A stretch of 8,645 bases of DNA from Gammaproteobacteria bacterium (GCA_027484495.1 JAIXSW010000530.1:1-8645); one strand, 5' to 3'. Shown: positions 1-7,440, counted from the first letter of the stretch. The notes: generated by a model not told the origin, from the sequence alone. Program-made: numbers and translations.

Positions 1-388
1 CTTCTTCGCCGCGCATCACATCGTGCCCCCCTTCCGGCAGGGCACAACGTAAGCCGGTCGACAGCCACAACGCCATATCCGGGCATTGTCCCTGTACTAA
101 CGCGGGTAACAACGCTTGTGGTAAACAAGGCGTATTCAGATAGCGAGTCTGATACCAGCCTAAAGACGAGGTGATATGACCAGCCATATAGACTACCAGC
201 GCCGGATCCTGCCGCAACCAGTCACCGACCGCCTCTAACAGCGTCAGACGAAACTGGCCACGCGCGGCCGCCACGCCCGGTCCGCTGGCACTGGCCAGTA
301 CCCTCGGCGGCACACCGTCAGGCTGACATAAAAAGGCTTTTAACTGGCTGGCGCCCCAGTCGATGGCAATGAAGTTTGGTTCAGTCAC
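1..388 (-). CDS. dgoK: 2-dehydro-3-deoxygalactonokinase, N-terminal part (cut by window edge)
   Basis: DgoK phosphorylates 2-dehydro-3-deoxy-D-galactonate with ATP to the 6-phosphate in the cytoplasm, the fourth step of the De Ley-Doudoroff galactose route. Only the first 129 codons are present; the 3' end lies beyond position 1. The start of the protein shows the family phosphate-binding motif FIAIDWGASQLKAFL (residues 6-20), then VYMAGHITSSLGW (67-78) and GHDVMRGEE (121-129). These line up with IAIDWGS.NLRAWL, VVMAGMVGS..GW and NVMRGEE of E. coli DgoK as I remember it. The chosen start is the GTG at 388-386, which gives an N-terminus of the expected length; no ATG sits nearby. It overlaps the stop of the upstream dehydrogenase by 8 bp, so translational coupling in one operon is likely. 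Hexokinase-like sugar kinases are the only alternative, and the motifs favour DgoK. Confidence 0.9.
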   Translation of the reverse strand, partial: MTEPNFIAIDWGASQLKAFLCQPDGVPPRVLASASGPGVAAARGQFRLTLLEAVGDWLRQDPALVVYMAGHITSSLGWYQTRYLNTPCLPQALLPALVQGQCPDMALWLSTGLRCALPEGGHDVMRGEE

Positions 389-1142
389 TGAGACTAATCC
401 CGCCGTCGATTTGGATCGCTTGCCCGGTGATCATCACACTTTGTTCAGACGCCAGAAACAGCGCCAGATTGGCGACATCTTCCGGCTGAATAAAACGTTT
501 CAGCGCACTTTCTTCGAGCCAGCGTTGTTGCTGCTCTGGCGTAAACCAGCTGTTCAGTTGCCGCTCCGTGCGGACCCATCCGGGTAATACCGCATTGACG
601 CGGACGCCAAATCCCCCGGCTTCGCGTGCCAACGCCTTGGTCAGGCCAATCAGACCGGCTTTGGCCGTGACATAACCGGCCATATCAACTTTGCCGGTGA
701 CTGCGACAACCGAACTGAAATTAATCACAGAGGCGGAGGATTGTTGTTGTAAAAACGGGAGGGCGACCTGCGTGGCAAAAAATGCCGCATCCAGATTGAC
801 CGCATGGCACTGCCGCCAGTTGGCCGGTGTCACCTGCGCAGTCGGCATCCGTTGATCATTGGCAACATTGTTGACCAGCACATCCAGCCGGCCCCAGTGA
901 CCTGCTGCGTCGGCGATCGCCTGCTGCAGTGCAGTCACGTCTGTCACATCAATCGCAGTAAACCGTGCCTGTCCGGCTGGTAATTCGGCCAGCAGGTTGG
1001 CGCCAGCCTGGGCATTTAAATCGATAAATGCGACACGGCAGCCCTGCTGCACAAAAGTACGAACCATGGTCGCGCCAATGCCGGTGGCGCCACCGGTGAT
1101 AAACACGGCTTTATCGCGTAAACAAGAGTACTGAGCTGTCAT
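381..1142 (-). CDS. SDR-family NAD-dependent aldose 1-dehydrogenase (probable D-galactose 1-dehydrogenase)
   Basis: A 253-residue classical short-chain dehydrogenase/reductase, normal length for the family. The Rossmann motif TGGATGIG is at residues 16-23. Asp41, closing the second beta strand, points to NAD over NADP. NNVAND (91-96) replaces the usual NNAG, N116 lies in AVNLDAAFF, the catalytic serine is S143 or S144 in NFSS, and Y157-x3-K161 is the active pair. The NN.AND.R block together with PGWVRTERQ (187-195) resembles sugar 1-dehydrogenases of the Caulobacter XylB type, which oxidise aldoses to lactones. Overlap with dgoK makes D-galactose the likeliest substrate, giving galactono-lactone; L-arabinose, D-xylose or D-fucose cannot be excluded. 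The ATG at 1142 gives a normal SDR N-terminus, but the bases ahead of it (GAAAACAAAAGC) are a weak ribosome site. There is no signal peptide, so it is cytoplasmic. The family is sure; the substrate is inferred from context. Confidence 0.9.
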   Translation of the reverse strand: MTAQYSCLRDKAVFITGGATGIGATMVRTFVQQGCRVAFIDLNAQAGANLLAELPAGQARFTAIDVTDVTALQQAIADAAGHWGRLDVLVNNVANDQRMPTAQVTPANWRQCHAVNLDAAFFATQVALPFLQQQSSASVINFSSVVAVTGKVDMAGYVTAKAGLIGLTKALAREAGGFGVRVNAVLPGWVRTERQLNSWFTPEQQQRWLEESALKRFIQPEDVANLALFLASEQSVMITGQAIQIDGGISLSD

Positions 1143-1311
1143 GCTTTTGTTTTCAATCTGAAATTCAGCTAATAGAGAATTCGCAATCTGCGCAGGTCAG
1201 AATACTCTGAAGCCAGAATCACAGTTGCCACCAGAAACAATGTAAAAAGTTATATCACAGTCTGGTGTATTTTAATATGATATATCCCACATAGCCGGAC
1301 GGACCACACCG
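1143..1311. promoter_or_regulatory. Divergent promoter region between the dehydrogenase operon and the GntR regulator
   Basis: This 169-bp AT-rich gap separates two divergent transcription units. It contains an imperfect inverted pair: TATATCACA at 1251-1259 and TATGATATA at 1276-1284, 16 bp apart. Read outward, each arm forms an extended -10 box: TGATATAAC on the minus strand (1257-1249) toward the dehydrogenase and TGATATATC on the plus strand (1278-1286) toward gntR. I see no convincing -35 boxes. The pair could equally be a GntR operator, and the two readings are compatible if the repressor covers the promoters. The minus-strand transcript would carry a leader of about 100 nt. Confidence 0.4.
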
Positions 1312-2013
1312 ATGAAAAACGAACCCATTCAGAATCTGACCCATCAACTGACGCACGACCTTGGCCTGGCCATCGTGCAGGGCGTTTATCCGGTGGGCAG
1401 CGGTATGCCTTCGGAAGCCGAACTCTGCATTCGGCATAATGTCAGCCGCAGCGCCACGCGCGAAGCGGTAAAAATGTTATCTGCCAAAGGCTTACTGACA
1501 TCCAGGCCTAAACAAGGCATTCGCGTGCTACCGGAAAGCAACTGGAATATGTTCGACACCGATGTGCTGCGCTGGATTTTAAGTAGCAAACCGTCTTTAT
1601 CGCTGCTGCTGGAATTTACTCAGGTCCGCGTTGTGCTGGAGCCGCAAGCCGCGGCGCTGGCCGCGACTTCAGCATCCGACAGCCAGATCCAGAACATCGA
1701 AAAAGCACTGAAGCGGATGGCCGACGCTGACGAAGGTCTGGACGATCCGCTGGACGCAGATATTGCTTTTCACAGTGCTGTGCTGGCCGCCAGCAACAAC
1801 AGATTCCTGCTGCAGCTGACCGAATTTATCAGCACCGCGCTGCGCGTCAGTATTCGCTACACCAACAGAATCAAAGGGGTGCCTGGCGCCGACGTGCAAA
1901 AGCACGGTGACATTCTGCGCGCTATTCAGGCGCGCGATCCAAAGCAGGCACGCCATACGGTGGAAGTGCTGCTGGAAGAAGCCATTCAGTTGATTGAATC
2001 GAAACTCGAATAA
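1312..2013 (+). CDS. GntR-family (FadR/FCD subfamily) transcriptional regulator, DgoR-like
   Basis: A 233-residue DNA-binding regulator, typical of FadR-subfamily GntR proteins. The winged helix-turn-helix spans about residues 8-75, with PSEAELC (33-39), a recognition helix around SRSATREAVKML (45-56) and wing RPKQGIRV (65-72). The FCD ligand domain covers about 100-226. Probable metal ligands are D150 and H154 (D-x3-H in DIAFH) and H198 (KHGDIL); the position 22 residues on, usually His, is L220. The linker segment NWNMFDTDVLRW (77-88) closely resembles E. coli DgoR, the galactonate-responsive repressor, as I recall it. Placement divergent from the dehydrogenase-dgoK operon supports repression relieved by galactonate or a related acid. 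The start at 1312 puts the HTH at the usual distance; its ribosome site is weak. The protein ends just before a strong terminator. The family is certain; the ligand is inferred. Confidence 0.93.
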   Translation: MKNEPIQNLTHQLTHDLGLAIVQGVYPVGSGMPSEAELCIRHNVSRSATREAVKMLSAKGLLTSRPKQGIRVLPESNWNMFDTDVLRWILSSKPSLSLLLEFTQVRVVLEPQAAALAATSASDSQIQNIEKALKRMADADEGLDDPLDADIAFHSAVLAASNNRFLLQLTEFISTALRVSIRYTNRIKGVPGADVQKHGDILRAIQARDPKQARHTVEVLLEEAIQLIESKLE

Positions 2014-2053
2014 GCAACCAACACAGTCCTACGACTGGTCATCAGCAGACAGC

Positions 2054-2080
2054 AAAAAGCCCGCCGCAGCGGGCTTTTTT
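2054..2080. terminator. Bidirectional Rho-independent terminator between gntR and GH36
   Basis: An 11-bp perfect inverted repeat (2054-2064 with 2069-2079) has a GC-rich core GCCCGC/GCGGGC and loop CGCA. It is flanked by A5 on the left and T6 on the right, so it can stop transcripts from either side. It lies 41 bp past the gntR stop on the plus strand and about 30 bp past the GH36 stop on the minus strand, as expected between convergent genes. Confidence 0.88.
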
Positions 2081-2110
2081 CAGCCTGAAAGGCTACGCCG
2101 TTACGGTGGT

Positions 2111-4261
2111 TTAGCCGCCTTGCTGCTCCAGCACAAAAATCAGCGAAGACTGTGGATGCAAAATAGGCATCTGCATGCCAAACCGCATCAGTGCATCACC
2201 ACTAAAGATTTCACCAGGCACCACTTGCAGCACGGACGGTGAATACTCTTTGAGCTGCGACGGCCACGCCAGTGTGAGCCGGTAAAGCGCCTGCGGATTG
2301 AGACCGGTAAAGCGCAAGCGGGGCGGCATAGTCCGGCCGGTTTCCTTCACCAGGTTATAGGCAAAAATCGCCCGGCGCTGATCCGGTGCAACCAGCCCGA
2401 AGTTGATACTGTCGCCATCAGAATCCAGCCGCTGCAACAAGGCACTACGCATAAAACTGCGCTCAGCTTTATAAAACGCGATGGCCTGACTGAGGGTTTG
2501 CGCTTCAGCTTCGGTCAGCTCCCGCGGGTCCATTTCAATGCCAAAATGGCCAAACAGTGCCACAGCACAGCGCATCTCAATGCTGACGCGACGCCCGGTA
2601 ATATGGCAATCACGCGGCCCGACATGGGCGCCCATCACATCGTTTGGCAGGAAAAACGAACAGCCGCGCTGAATATTCAGCCGGTCCAGCGCATCGTTGG
2701 AATCCGACGTCCAGATCCGATCAGTATGCGCCAAAATGCCGTAATCGGCCCGGCCGCCGCCAGAGCAGCAGCTTTCAATCTCCAGACCGGGATGTGCAGC
2801 TTTTAAGCGGGAAATCAGCTGATAAACCGCCTGAATTTGCCGGTGTACGGCAGGTTTGCCATCGGCGCCGCCCGGGTGATTCAGATCGCGGTTCATATCC
2901 CATTTGATATAACGGATCTGTGGGTGCTGCACCAATAAGCTATGGATCTGTTCATACAGGTAGGCGCTGACTTCCGGCCGGCTGACATCCAGCACCAGCT
3001 GATTGCGAAAACGCATCTGCGGGTTGTCGGCACTGCCCAGCACCCAATCCGGATGGTCGCGGAACAGCTGACTATCCGGGTTCACCATCTCAGGTTCGAA
3101 CCACAGACCAAATTCCATGCCGAGTGAATTTACATGCGCAATCAACGGCCCCAACCCCTGCGGATACACGGCCGGGTCCACCTGCCAGTCGCCTAAGCCG
3201 GCAAAATCACCGCGCCGCCCCATAAACCAGCCATCGTCGAGGACAAAACGCTCAACACCGAGCGGCGCCACGCGGCTTGCCAGCTGCATCAGGGTGTCGG
3301 TGTCATGCTTAAAATAAATGCCTTCCCAGGTGTTGTAATGCACGGGGCGGGCTTTTTGCTGCTGCGCCTTACTTAACAGGCGGCTGCGCACGAACTGATG
3401 AAATTGCTGCGACAACTGACTAAAGCCTGCGGCAGCGTAACTCAGATACAAACACGGGCTCTGGTAGCTGTCACCGGCAGCGAGCGTGACTTCGCCCGGC
3501 AGCAATAACTCACCAAACTGCACATAACTGCGGCCTTCCGCCGTCAGTTCAGCACGCAGACTGTGGTTGCCACTCCAGCCCAGATGAAAGCCATAGACTT
3601 CACCGGCTTGCTCGGTCGTGGTGTGGCTATGCACCAGCAGGGCCGGATAGGTATCGTGCGAGGTTTTGCCTTTACGGTTCTGCCGGACAAAACTGCCCAG
3701 CGCCAATGGCTGGCGCTGGCGCTGAAATTCGTTAGACCAGCGGCCTTCGAAGCTGGTCAGTTCCTGCAGATGGTCTGGTAATAAAATAGTGCCGGCCGAG
3801 CACCAATGCAGCGCTCTGGGCATGGTTCCAAGGTTTTGCAGCGATGTCTGCAGACTCAACACGTGGCTGTCCGGATCCAGTCGGATCAGATGAGTCAGCT
3901 GCAACTGTCGTTGGTCATCGATACTAACCAAGCGAACCTGCTGTTGACCATCTGCACTGGTGCTTTGCTCCAGCTCAGCCAGCGTCGGGCCAAAGGCCCA
4001 GCCGTCACTGTGATCCGACAACTCCAGTCCTGGCGCACCGGTGAAACCTTCGGCCGATAATGGCGTCAGGCCAATAGCGGCCTCGTGCACAACCGAACAT
4101 TTGGCTTCCTGCCGGGTGTGCAACAACGCCAGCATCTGTGGGGTGGTGGTGCTACTGAGTCGACTACCGAAATACAACAGCGCCGGGGTGCGGCCACGGC
4201 AATCAAGCATAAAAGTCAGACGGGAGCTGTCCAGACGAACAAATTGCGGTAAAGCCGGCAT
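2111..4261 (-). CDS. GH36 alpha-galactosidase, cytoplasmic
   Basis: A 716-residue glycoside hydrolase family 36 enzyme of the bacterial AgaA/RafA size class, releasing terminal alpha-galactose from melibiose, raffinose and related galactosides. An N-terminal beta-sandwich domain (to about residue 300) precedes a TIM barrel. Barrel motifs: NTWEGIYF (310-317), LDDGWFMGRR (341-350), GLWFEPEMV (385-393), KWDMNRD (453-459) with nucleophile D455, the CCSGGGRADYG block (498-508), and TSDSND (518-523) with acid/base D520. A C-terminal beta domain follows. All catalytic residues are present. The start is the ATG at 4261, preceded by AAGGA six bases upstream; an in-frame ATG at 4300 has no ribosome site and would only add a 13-residue tail. 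There is no signal peptide, so the substrate must be imported. It is divergent from the GH42 gene and convergent with gntR. The family is certain; the natural substrate is not known. Confidence 0.96.
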   Translation of the reverse strand: MPALPQFVRLDSSRLTFMLDCRGRTPALLYFGSRLSSTTTPQMLALLHTRQEAKCSVVHEAAIGLTPLSAEGFTGAPGLELSDHSDGWAFGPTLAELEQSTSADGQQQVRLVSIDDQRQLQLTHLIRLDPDSHVLSLQTSLQNLGTMPRALHWCSAGTILLPDHLQELTSFEGRWSNEFQRQRQPLALGSFVRQNRKGKTSHDTYPALLVHSHTTTEQAGEVYGFHLGWSGNHSLRAELTAEGRSYVQFGELLLPGEVTLAAGDSYQSPCLYLSYAAAGFSQLSQQFHQFVRSRLLSKAQQQKARPVHYNTWEGIYFKHDTDTLMQLASRVAPLGVERFVLDDGWFMGRRGDFAGLGDWQVDPAVYPQGLGPLIAHVNSLGMEFGLWFEPEMVNPDSQLFRDHPDWVLGSADNPQMRFRNQLVLDVSRPEVSAYLYEQIHSLLVQHPQIRYIKWDMNRDLNHPGGADGKPAVHRQIQAVYQLISRLKAAHPGLEIESCCSGGGRADYGILAHTDRIWTSDSNDALDRLNIQRGCSFFLPNDVMGAHVGPRDCHITGRRVSIEMRCAVALFGHFGIEMDPRELTEAEAQTLSQAIAFYKAERSFMRSALLQRLDSDGDSINFGLVAPDQRRAIFAYNLVKETGRTMPPRLRFTGLNPQALYRLTLAWPSQLKEYSPSVLQVVPGEIFSGDALMRFGMQMPILHPQSSLIFVLEQQGG

Positions 4262-4419
4262 AACATTTCCTTCAGAGCCAAAAGAAAGCAAAAACAGCAT
4301 ACATTAAACTATAGAATCGCCATCAAATACTATATATCATACAAAACAATTTTATCGCCCGCTGCAACACAGATCAGCCATGCTGTTCTGGTCATCGCAG
4401 CACTTTCTGGCAGGAGCAT
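4262..4419. promoter_or_regulatory. Divergent promoter region between GH36 and GH42
   Basis: A 158-bp AT-rich gap serves both galactosidase genes. On the minus strand, TATGATATAT (4341-4332) matches the 10-mer found in front of gntR and reads as an extended -10 (TGATATATA) toward GH36, giving a leader of about 65 nt. A second candidate -10 for GH36 is TATAGT (4313-4308). For GH42, TTAAAC (4304-4309) and TACTAT (4328-4333) with an 18-bp spacer is a weak sigma-70 candidate. The candidate promoters overlap, so one bound regulator could control both genes. The boxes are read by eye. Confidence 0.4.
4412..4416 (+). promoter_or_regulatory. Ribosome binding site AGGAG of the GH42 gene
   Basis: AGGAG lies 3 bases before a first ATG (4420) and 6 bases before a second, immediately following ATG (4423). 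The spacing favours the second, and GH42 proteins commonly begin MxLGVCYYPEHW, which also fits 4423. Confidence 0.7.
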
Positions 4420-4422
4420 ATG

Positions 4423-6378
4423 ATGTTAGGAATCTGTTATTACCCGGAGCATTGGCCTGAATCAATGTGGGCGCAGGACGCTGCGGAAATGTATGGGCTT
4501 GGCATCCGTTATGTGCGGATCGCCGAGTTTGCCTGGTCGCGGCTGGAACCAAGCCCGGGTCAATACCGGTTTGACTGGCTCGACCGCGCCATCAGCACTT
4601 TAGCCGACGCCGGTTTAAAAGTGGTGATGTGTACGCCAACCGCCACGCCGCCGAAATGGTTGATTGACCTCTATCCGTCGATCCTGCCGGTCGATGTCAA
4701 AACCGGTCACAGCCGTGGTTTTGGCTCACGCCGTCATTACGACTTCTCCAGCCCGGATTATTTCCGTGAAGCGATGCGCATTTCCACAGTACTGGCCGAA
4801 CGTTATGGCGAGCATCCGGCGGTCGTTGGCTGGCAAACCGACAACGAACTGGCCTGTCACGACACCACCCACAGCGGCTCTGAGGCGGCATTAACGGCGT
4901 TTCGCGCCTGGTGTCAGCAGCATTACAGCGACATCGACGCACTGAACAGCGCCTGGGGCAATGTATTCTGGTCGATGGAATACCGCCATTTCGGCGAAAT
5001 CGAGCTGCCGATTCTGGCCGTCACAGAAACCAACCCGGCCCATCAGCTGGCGTATCGCCGGTTCAGTTCAGACCAGGTAGTGCACTTTCATGACGAGATG
5101 GTGCGGATCATTCGCGCCCATGCGCCGGGCCGCTTCGTCACGCACAACTTTATCCCAATGGTCGACACCCAGACCGACAACTATGCGCTGGCGAAGCCGT
5201 TGGATTTTGCCAGTTTCGACAACTACCCGCTCGGGCGTTCCGACCTGTTTTTCGCTAAGCGCGGCGCGGCGATGTTTAAACCTTATATGCGTACCGGCCA
5301 CCCGGATTTTTCCAGCTATTACTTTGACCAGACGCGTGGCCTGACCGGCAAACACTTCTGGATCATGGAACAACAACCAGGCCCGGTGAACTGGGCCAAG
5401 CACAATCCGCGGCCGGAACCTGGCATGGTGCGGTTGTGGTCCTGGGTGTCTTTTGCCCACGGCGCCGATGTGGTCAGTTACTTCCGCTGGCGTCAGGCAC
5501 CATTTGCGCAGGAACAGATGCATGCAGGTTTAAAACGCATCGACAATTCCAAAGCCGCCGCCTGGCCGGAAATCGAGCAGCTGGTGCGTGAGCTGGCGCT
5601 GTGTCCGGACCTGCTGCAGCAACAAGTCAAAGCCAGTGTGGCGATGGTCAGCACCACCGAAAATCAGTGGGTCTGTGAAATCGAACGTCAGGGCGATAGT
5701 TTTAATCAGCAGGAAGTCGAATTTGCCTGGTATTCGGCGTTACGTCAGCTTGGTGTTGATGTCGATTTTGTCTCGCCGGAGCAAGATTTAACCGGCTACA
5801 AACTGGTGCTGGTGCCTTGTATGCCAGTGGTGCGGCCTGAATTTGTGCAGCGTTGCCAGGACAGCGACGCTGTGCTGGTGTTTGGTCCGCGCACCGGCAG
5901 TAAAACTACGGAATTCCAGCTGGTGCCGCAATTGGCGCCGGGGTTGTTACAGGCGCTGGTCCCGGTCAAAGTGCTGTCGGTGGAAACCATCCGGCCAGAT
6001 TGCGCTGAGCCATTATTCATCGGCCAAAAACAGTATCAGAGCCAGTGCTGGCGCGAAGAACTGGCAGTGCCGCCATCTTGCCAGGTGCTGGCGCATTATC
6101 ATGACGGCCTGCCTGCTGTCGCGCAGCATCAGCGCGCGGTGTATGTCGCCACCGTCAGCTGTGATGACTTCCTCAAAGCCTTGTTTGCCGATTTAGCGAA
6201 ACAAGCCGGCGTGGAAACTTTAGTGCTGCCACATGATGTGCGTCTGGCACGCCGTGGCGGCTTGAACTTCCTGTTTAATTACAGCGCCAGCCCCAACGAA
6301 GTTACGGTCCCGGCAAACGCGCAATGGCTGCTCGGCAGCGCCACACTGGACGGCTACGGTGTCGCGATTTACCGCTGA
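4423..6378 (+). CDS. GH42 beta-galactosidase
   Basis: A 651-residue family 42 glycoside hydrolase (652 if the ATG at 4420 is used), the usual length. It cleaves terminal beta-galactose from lactose-type or galactan-derived oligosaccharides. Domain A, a TIM barrel, runs from about residue 3 to 385, beginning LGICYYPEHWPE. The acid/base is E142 in TDNELACHD and the nucleophile is E316 in WIMEQQPGPVNW, both intact. The trimerisation domain (about 390-590) and the small C-terminal beta domain (about 595-651, ending in GYGVAIYR) complete the family layout. The cysteine cluster that binds zinc in some thermophilic members is not evident. There is no signal peptide, so it is cytoplasmic. It is divergent from the alpha-galactosidase and shares its promoter region, suggesting co-induction. 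The family is certain; lactose versus arabinogalactan- or galactan-derived substrate is open. Confidence 0.97.
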   Translation: MLGICYYPEHWPESMWAQDAAEMYGLGIRYVRIAEFAWSRLEPSPGQYRFDWLDRAISTLADAGLKVVMCTPTATPPKWLIDLYPSILPVDVKTGHSRGFGSRRHYDFSSPDYFREAMRISTVLAERYGEHPAVVGWQTDNELACHDTTHSGSEAALTAFRAWCQQHYSDIDALNSAWGNVFWSMEYRHFGEIELPILAVTETNPAHQLAYRRFSSDQVVHFHDEMVRIIRAHAPGRFVTHNFIPMVDTQTDNYALAKPLDFASFDNYPLGRSDLFFAKRGAAMFKPYMRTGHPDFSSYYFDQTRGLTGKHFWIMEQQPGPVNWAKHNPRPEPGMVRLWSWVSFAHGADVVSYFRWRQAPFAQEQMHAGLKRIDNSKAAAWPEIEQLVRELALCPDLLQQQVKASVAMVSTTENQWVCEIERQGDSFNQQEVEFAWYSALRQLGVDVDFVSPEQDLTGYKLVLVPCMPVVRPEFVQRCQDSDAVLVFGPRTGSKTTEFQLVPQLAPGLLQALVPVKVLSVETIRPDCAEPLFIGQKQYQSQCWREELAVPPSCQVLAHYHDGLPAVAQHQRAVYVATVSCDDFLKALFADLAKQAGVETLVLPHDVRLARRGGLNFLFNYSASPNEVTVPANAQWLLGSATLDGYGVAIYR

Positions 6379-6398
6379 CACTACAGCTCATCCAACAA

Positions 6399-6427
6399 AA
6401 CCGGCGCCTAAACGCCGGTTTTTTTTT
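6399..6427 (+). terminator. Rho-independent terminator of the GH42 gene
   Basis: An 8-bp perfect stem, AACCGGCG (6399-6406) with CGCCGGTT (6413-6420), and a 6-nt loop are followed by a T-run to 6427. It begins 20 bp past the GH42 stop. Four A residues on its left (6397-6400) may let it act weakly for the convergent outer-membrane protein gene ending at 6441. Confidence 0.88.
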
Positions 6428-6440
6428 CGCGGGTCCGTTG

Positions 6441-7295
6441 TTAAAAGTGGGCAATCAAACCAACAAAAGCACCTTTAAATGCAAGGTCGGTATATAGACT
6501 GTTTAAATTTTCGAACGCCATGTTCACGACGCGATAGCCTAAGGTCACCTGCAGATCTACCCGCATCAGTTTGTGCAGATCGTAACTGAAACCCAGTTGA
6601 TAGTCAGAAAGTCGATGGTCATTGAGTAATGAAAAATCAGCTTGAGCAAATACATTTAACTGAGTGGACGGCAAAGCAACACTGGTCGCGACAAACAACA
6701 TCGGATTGATGTTGTCCGTTTTTATTGTCCCACTGGAAATTGCGTTGTTTCCCAAATCTATACAAGGGTCATTGGGAGCAGGATTCGGATCATTACAAGG
6801 ATCATGAGATATTTTGGTTGTCCCGGCGACCGTTACATCACCATTCAAATCTCTGGCGCTGAAGCCCAACTCAAAGGAAAATTTGTCGCTATCAAACAAT
6901 GCATAATACAAGGTGTAATCGATATAACTGACGTTAAAGCTGGCATCAACTTTAGCCGCAACAGGAAAGGTTTTGTCGCTGAAGCCAAACTGTTGCGTCA
7001 ACGTGGTTTGACCTGAAGTATCCAGTTGGGTTGTGGAAATACGCAGATGAGGCAACGCAGCAACAGGGTGTTTAACGTCAATAAAATATTGAATGTGCTG
7101 TTGTTTTTTTAAATTAAAATCGACGCGCGGATTTTCTGCGCCCAAAACACCAGTTGCGTCAGGTTGCCAGAATTGGCCGCCGAGATATAAACCAACATCA
7201 TCTCTTGATGTTGGAGCATACGTAAACTGTGCAGTGGCTGATGCGGTAAAAGTCAAAAGTGCAGCAACAGTGGCTGCAAAAACCGTTTTTATCAT
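6441..7295 (-). CDS. TIGR04219-type outer-membrane beta-barrel protein
   Basis: A 284-residue predicted outer-membrane protein. A signal peptide covers residues 1-22 (MIKTVF, a hydrophobic stretch, then ATA before Q23). The body shows alternating beta-strand patterning and ends in Phe (GLIAHF), the usual barrel-assembly signal. The landmarks GLYLGGQFWQ (35-44), HPVAALPHLRI (76-86), YTLYYALFD (127-135), FELGFSARDLNGDV (141-154), LGYR (252-255) and DLAFKGAFVGL (270-280) agree with the family named OMP_w_GlyGly/TIGR04219 as I know it; its function is unknown. An Asp/Asn/Pro-rich insert with two cysteines (DPCNDPNPAPNDPC, 165-178) probably forms a surface loop. The start at 7295 is preceded by AAGGACAG with good spacing; the in-frame GTG at 7325 lacks one and would spoil the signal peptide. 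Its place beside galactosidases suggests, but does not prove, a role in sugar passage. Confidence 0.87.
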   Translation of the reverse strand: MIKTVFAATVAALLTFTASATAQFTYAPTSRDDVGLYLGGQFWQPDATGVLGAENPRVDFNLKKQQHIQYFIDVKHPVAALPHLRISTTQLDTSGQTTLTQQFGFSDKTFPVAAKVDASFNVSYIDYTLYYALFDSDKFSFELGFSARDLNGDVTVAGTTKISHDPCNDPNPAPNDPCIDLGNNAISSGTIKTDNINPMLFVATSVALPSTQLNVFAQADFSLLNDHRLSDYQLGFSYDLHKLMRVDLQVTLGYRVVNMAFENLNSLYTDLAFKGAFVGLIAHF

Positions 7296-7440
7296 TTGTA
7301 ACTGTCCTTGTTTATAAATTGTCACGCGCGGTCTTTTATCTACTCACTACCGTTTGTATCACCGCAAAAACCACGGACAAGCAGTTAATGCATCGTAACT
7401 CAAAGTGCAATTCAAGGTAACAAAATACCAAATAATGAAG
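7296..7440 (-). promoter_or_regulatory. Upstream region of the outer-membrane protein gene
   Basis: AT-rich DNA ahead of the minus-strand barrel gene, with no coding signal. On the minus strand, TTGTCC followed after 16 bp by TACAAA is a weak sigma-70 match. The ribosome site AAGGACAG is clear. The TRTGATATA motif of the other promoters is absent here, so this gene may not share their control. Confidence 0.3.

Noticed and set aside
2082..2095. Second small hairpin AGCC/GGCT after the gntR terminator
   Set aside because: A four-base stem with no following T-run; too weak to be a terminator.
2905..2911. A further TGATATA motif
   Set aside because: It lies in the codons of the conserved GH36 YIKWD motif, so the match is explained by coding.
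4262..4300. Longer GH36 start at 4300 with a hydrophobic MLFLLSF beginning, possibly a signal peptide
   Set aside because: No ribosome site, no charged start or cleavage site, and the ATG at 4261 has a well-spaced AAGGA.
5068..5523. 151-codon minus-strand frame inside the GH42 gene
   Set aside because: It is antisense to the conserved GH42 catalytic region, has no recognisable motifs, and is a shadow of the real gene.
7296..7325. GTG start at 7325 for the outer-membrane protein
   Set aside because: It adds ten residues ahead of a normal signal peptide, and the Shine-Dalgarno sequence lies between it and the ATG at 7295.
7383..7400. Imperfect palindrome AGTTA...TAACT upstream of the barrel gene
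   Set aside because: Only five matching bases per arm and no second copy, so chance is likely.
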